Shown here: in pieces, positions 7,120 to 9,189 of the stretch
How the letters are laid out: each line of letters begins with the position of its first letter
Numbering within the stretch: the first letter of the stretch is position 1
Origin: Clostridiales bacterium
GTDB lineage: Bacteria; Bacillota; Clostridia; Christensenellales; CAG-1252
DNA: 9,189 bases
NCBI GenBank assembly: GCA_003445835.1
Contig: DMCI01000123.1
Span: 1-9,189 of the forward strand
Direction: 5' to 3'
The notes under the pieces: generated by a model
Told to the model about the DNA's origin: nothing
The model's input: the letters and a program-made list of their open reading frames with translations, nothing else
The model's database searches: none
Translations under genes and position numbers: made by a program

Positions 7120-8426
7120 AAGTAAAGGTGATCGGCGGCGGTCTTGCCGGCGCGGAAGCCGCTTACGCCTTGCTGACGCGTGGCTTTGAGGTGGAAATGT
7201 ACGAGATGCGTCCCCTCAAAAACACCCCCGCGCACAAAACGGGCAGTTTGGCGGAATTGGTTTGTTCCAACAGCTTGAAAAGCGAGCTTATCAACACCGC
7301 AAGCGGTACTTTGAAAGCGGAAATGAAGTGCTTCGGCAGCGTGGTGCTTCAAGCGGCGGAACAAGCCCGCGTTCCTTGCGGCGGCGCCCTCGGCGTCGAA
7401 CGGGAGATCTTTTCAAAGGAAGTGGAGCGCATCCTCTCGTCCTTCAAAGGTTTTTCCCTCGTGAGGGAAGAGGTCGAAACCATCGAGGAAGACCTTCCGC
7501 AAATCGTCGCAACGGGCCCTTTGACCAGCCCCGCGATGGCGGACGCCATCAAACGCTTGACGGGGGAGGAGTACTTAAACTTCTTCGACGCGGCGGCGCC
7601 CATCGTGACGGCGGAAAGCATCGACTACGACAAAGCGTTTTTCGCTTCTCGCTACAAAAGCGAGGACGTGGATTACTTAAACGCGCCGATGAACAAGGAG
7701 CAGTACCTCGCGTTTTACGACGCGCTTACACACGCGGAACGCGCACGCCAAGAAGTTGCAGGCAACTATTTCGAGGGGTGTATGCCCGTCGAAGTCATTG
7801 CGGAAAGCGGCGTGGACAGCTTGCGCTTCGGCCCCTTGCGTCCGGTGGGACTTCGTCACCCCGTGACGGGTGAAAAGTATTACGCCGTCCTGCAACTCAG
7901 GAAGGAGAACGTTTCGGGCGACCTGTACAATTTGGTCGGCTTCCAAACGGGGCTCATCTTCCCGGAGCAAAAAAGAGTGTTTGGGTTGATCCCCGCCTTA
8001 AAGGACGCGGAGTTCGTGCGTTACGGCGTGATGCATCGCAACACCTTCATCAACGCGCCCAAGGTCATTGACCGTGAGTTCCGCGTGAAAGGGCGCAAAA
8101 ACCTTTACGTTGCGGGGCAACTGTCGGGCGTGGAAGGGTATATGGAAAGCGCGATGAGCGGTATGATCGCAGGGCTTTCGATGGCGGCAAGACTCAAAGG
8201 GAAGGATTTCCCCGCGATGCCCGAAACCACCATCATGGGGGCTTTGACCGCTTACGTTTCCACGGAAAACCGCGACTTTCAACCGATGAACGCAAACTTC
8301 GGCATCCTGCCCCCGCCGGAGAAAAAGATCAAAGATAAACTTGCGCGCAAAGCCGCTTATGCGGAGCGCGCCGTCAAAAATATGGAAATTTACGCCGCCG
8401 AATACGAGCGTGCGTTAAAGGAGTAG
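7116..8426 (+). CDS. trmFO: Methylenetetrahydrofolate-tRNA-(uracil-5-)-methyltransferase TrmFO
   Basis: This flavoenzyme makes 5-methyluridine at position 54 of the tRNA T loop, using methylenetetrahydrofolate as carbon donor and reduced FAD. The 436-residue length is normal for the family. The N-terminal dinucleotide-binding motif is VIGGGLAGAEAA (5-16). ELVCSNSLKSELIN at 47-60 carries Cys50, matching the Bacillus Cys53 position; FEGCMPVEVIAESG near 219-232 carries Cys222, matching Cys226, the second functional cysteine. The FAD-contacting YVAGQLSGVEGYMESAMSG is at 331-349. TrmFO, rather than SAM-dependent TrmA, is typical of Bacillota and supports the lineage guess. It overlaps topA by 4 bases and its last codons carry the ribosome site for hslV. 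Unlike topA and comM it uses TTA within the gene (codons 154, 188, 295, 434). Confidence 0.97.
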   Translation: MKVKVIGGGLAGAEAAYALLTRGFEVEMYEMRPLKNTPAHKTGSLAELVCSNSLKSELINTASGTLKAEMKCFGSVVLQAAEQARVPCGGALGVEREIFSKEVERILSSFKGFSLVREEVETIEEDLPQIVATGPLTSPAMADAIKRLTGEEYLNFFDAAAPIVTAESIDYDKAFFASRYKSEDVDYLNAPMNKEQYLAFYDALTHAERARQEVAGNYFEGCMPVEVIAESGVDSLRFGPLRPVGLRHPVTGEKYYAVLQLRKENVSGDLYNLVGFQTGLIFPEQKRVFGLIPALKDAEFVRYGVMHRNTFINAPKVIDREFRVKGRKNLYVAGQLSGVEGYMESAMSGMIAGLSMAARLKGKDFPAMPETTIMGALTAYVSTENRDFQPMNANFGILPPPEKKIKDKLARKAAYAERAVKNMEIYAAEYERALKE

Positions 8427-8429
8427 AAT

Positions 8430-8963
8430 ATGGAGTTTAAAGGCACAACGATCTGCGCCGTCAAAAAGGACGGCGTCACTGTGATCGCCGGCGACGGACA
8501 GGTCACGATGGGTGAGAGCGTGGTCTTCAAAGCCAATGCGGTAAAAGTCAAGCGAATCTACGGCGGCAAAGTCGTCGTCGGTTTTGCGGGAAGCGTTTCC
8601 GACGCATTCTCACTCAGTGAAAAATTTGAAAAAATGCTTCAAAAGTTCAGCGGCAATTTGATGCGCAGCGCGGTGGAACTTGCCGAGTTGTGGCGCAACG
8701 ACAAGATGCCGCGTCAACTGCAAGCGATGTTGATCGCGGCGGATAAGGACAATTTGTTGGTCTTGTCCGGCACGGGTGAAGTCATCGACCCCGATTCCGG
8801 CGTGTGCGCCATCGGCAGCGGCGGCAATTACGCATTGGCGGCGGCTCGCGCTCTTTACGATATCCCCGGCATCGGCGCGGAGGAGATCGCCAGACGCGCA
8901 ATGAAGATCGCGTCAGAACTTTGCGTTTTCACCAACGACAACTTGACCGTGGAGGTGCTGTGA
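8430..8963 (+). CDS. hslV: ATP-dependent protease proteolytic subunit HslV (ClpQ)
   Basis: This is the proteasome-like peptidase of the HslUV complex, in which two hexameric rings form the proteolytic chamber. The length is 177 residues. It begins [11 protein letters not shown]: the first Thr of the TT pair, Thr6, should be the N-terminal nucleophile once the five-residue MEFKG leader is removed. Asp22 ([10 protein letters not shown]) and Lys39 (ANAVKVKR) fit the Asp17 and Lys33 positions of the mature enzyme. [12 protein letters not shown] at 51-62 and [16 protein letters not shown] at 127-142 are family signatures. The start has AAAGGAG at 8417-8423, 6 bases upstream and inside the end of trmFO. 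The neighbour hslU, which overlaps by one base, encodes the partner unfoldase. Bacillus CodW uses an N-terminal Ser instead; here Thr is kept. Confidence 0.97.
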   Translation: MEFKGTTICAVKKDGVTVIAGDGQVTMGESVVFKANAVKVKRIYGGKVVVGFAGSVSDAFSLSEKFEKMLQKFSGNLMRSAVELAELWRNDKMPRQLQAMLIAADKDNLLVLSGTGEVIDPDSGVCAIGSGGNYALAAARALYDIPGIGAEEIARRAMKIASELCVFTNDNLTVEVL

Positions 8964-9189
8964 TGGAACTGTTTACCCCGCGCGAGATCGTCGCAGAACT
9001 CGATAAATACATCATCGGACAGGCGGAGGCGAAAAAGAGCGTGGCAGTCGCGTTGCGCAATCGCTATCGTCGCAGTCGCTTGGATGATCAAACCAGAGAG
9101 GAGATCACTCCCAAAAACATCATTATGAAAGGTCCCACCGGCGTTGGTAAGACCGAGATCGCCCGTCGTTTGGCAAAACTGGTCAAGGC
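8963..9189 (+). CDS. hslU: ATP-dependent protease ATPase subunit HslU (ClpY), N-terminal part
   Basis: Only the first 75 codons and two bases are present; the gene runs off the window. It encodes the hexameric AAA+ unfoldase that feeds substrates to Hsl[21 protein letters not shown] at 4-23 and [15 protein letters not shown] at 29-43 are the standard HslU beginning. Walker A is GPTGVGKT at 57-64, followed by [16 protein letters not shown] at 8951-8955 is 7 bases before the ATG, which shares its A with the hslV stop (TGATG), so the two subunits are probably made in a coupled way. In the Bacillus cluster codY follows; that would lie beyond the window. Confidence 0.96.
   Translation, partial: MELFTPREIVAELDKYIIGQAEAKKSVAVALRNRYRRSRLDDQTREEITPKNIIMKGPTGVGKTEIARRLAKLVK

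Noticed and set aside
1..9189. CRISPR arrays, insertion sequences, tRNA or rRNA genes, CIRCE-type heat-shock operators
   Set aside because: I looked for repeated units, transposase-like frames, tRNA-like cloverleaf segments and the inverted TTAGCACTC motif, and saw none.

Overview
This window looks like chromosomal DNA from a bacterium of the Bacillota (Firmicutes), most likely an uncultured Clostridia-type lineage. The evidence is the conserved order comM (yifB)-dprA-topA-trmFO-hslV-hslU, the folate/FAD-type tRNA methyltransferase TrmFO, and purine-rich Shine-Dalgarno sites ahead of nearly every gene. The lineage is an inference from gene order and style, not from a marker gene. Base composition is moderate, with a marked preference for codons such as GCG, CTT, TCC and GAT, and a near absence of TTA, CTA and TCA in several genes.

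Layout. Bases 1-168 hold an open frame that is probably the last 55 codons of an unrecognised upstream gene. Bases 169-247 are an AT-rich gap with a plausible promoter. Bases 248-2419 encode a large membrane protein. It has a lipoprotein-like signal peptide, an extracellular beta-sandwich (carbohydrate-binding-like) domain and about a dozen membrane helices that resemble GT-C glycosyltransferases, with one signature motif altered. From 2400 to the end all genes lie on the + strand: comM, dprA, topA, trmFO, hslV and the first 75 codons of hslU, which is cut by the window edge.

The genes overlap or nearly touch (20-nt overlap, 1-nt gap, 27-nt gap, ATGA overlap, 3-nt gap, 1-nt overlap). The run from 248 to 9189 could therefore be one transcript with heavy translational coupling. 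No terminator is visible inside it. Functionally it groups handling of single-stranded and recombining DNA (ComM, DprA), DNA supercoiling (TopA), tRNA m5U54 modification (TrmFO) and ATP-dependent proteolysis (HslV with HslU). In the Bacillus-type version of this cluster a xerC-like recombinase gene (codV) sits between trmFO and hslV; here only 3 bases separate them.

I see no convincing new defence or mobile system. The least ordinary element is the lipoprotein/lectin-like/GT-C fusion at the head of the run. Next come the codon-use pattern, which creates very long antisense open frames, and the loss of the xerC position.
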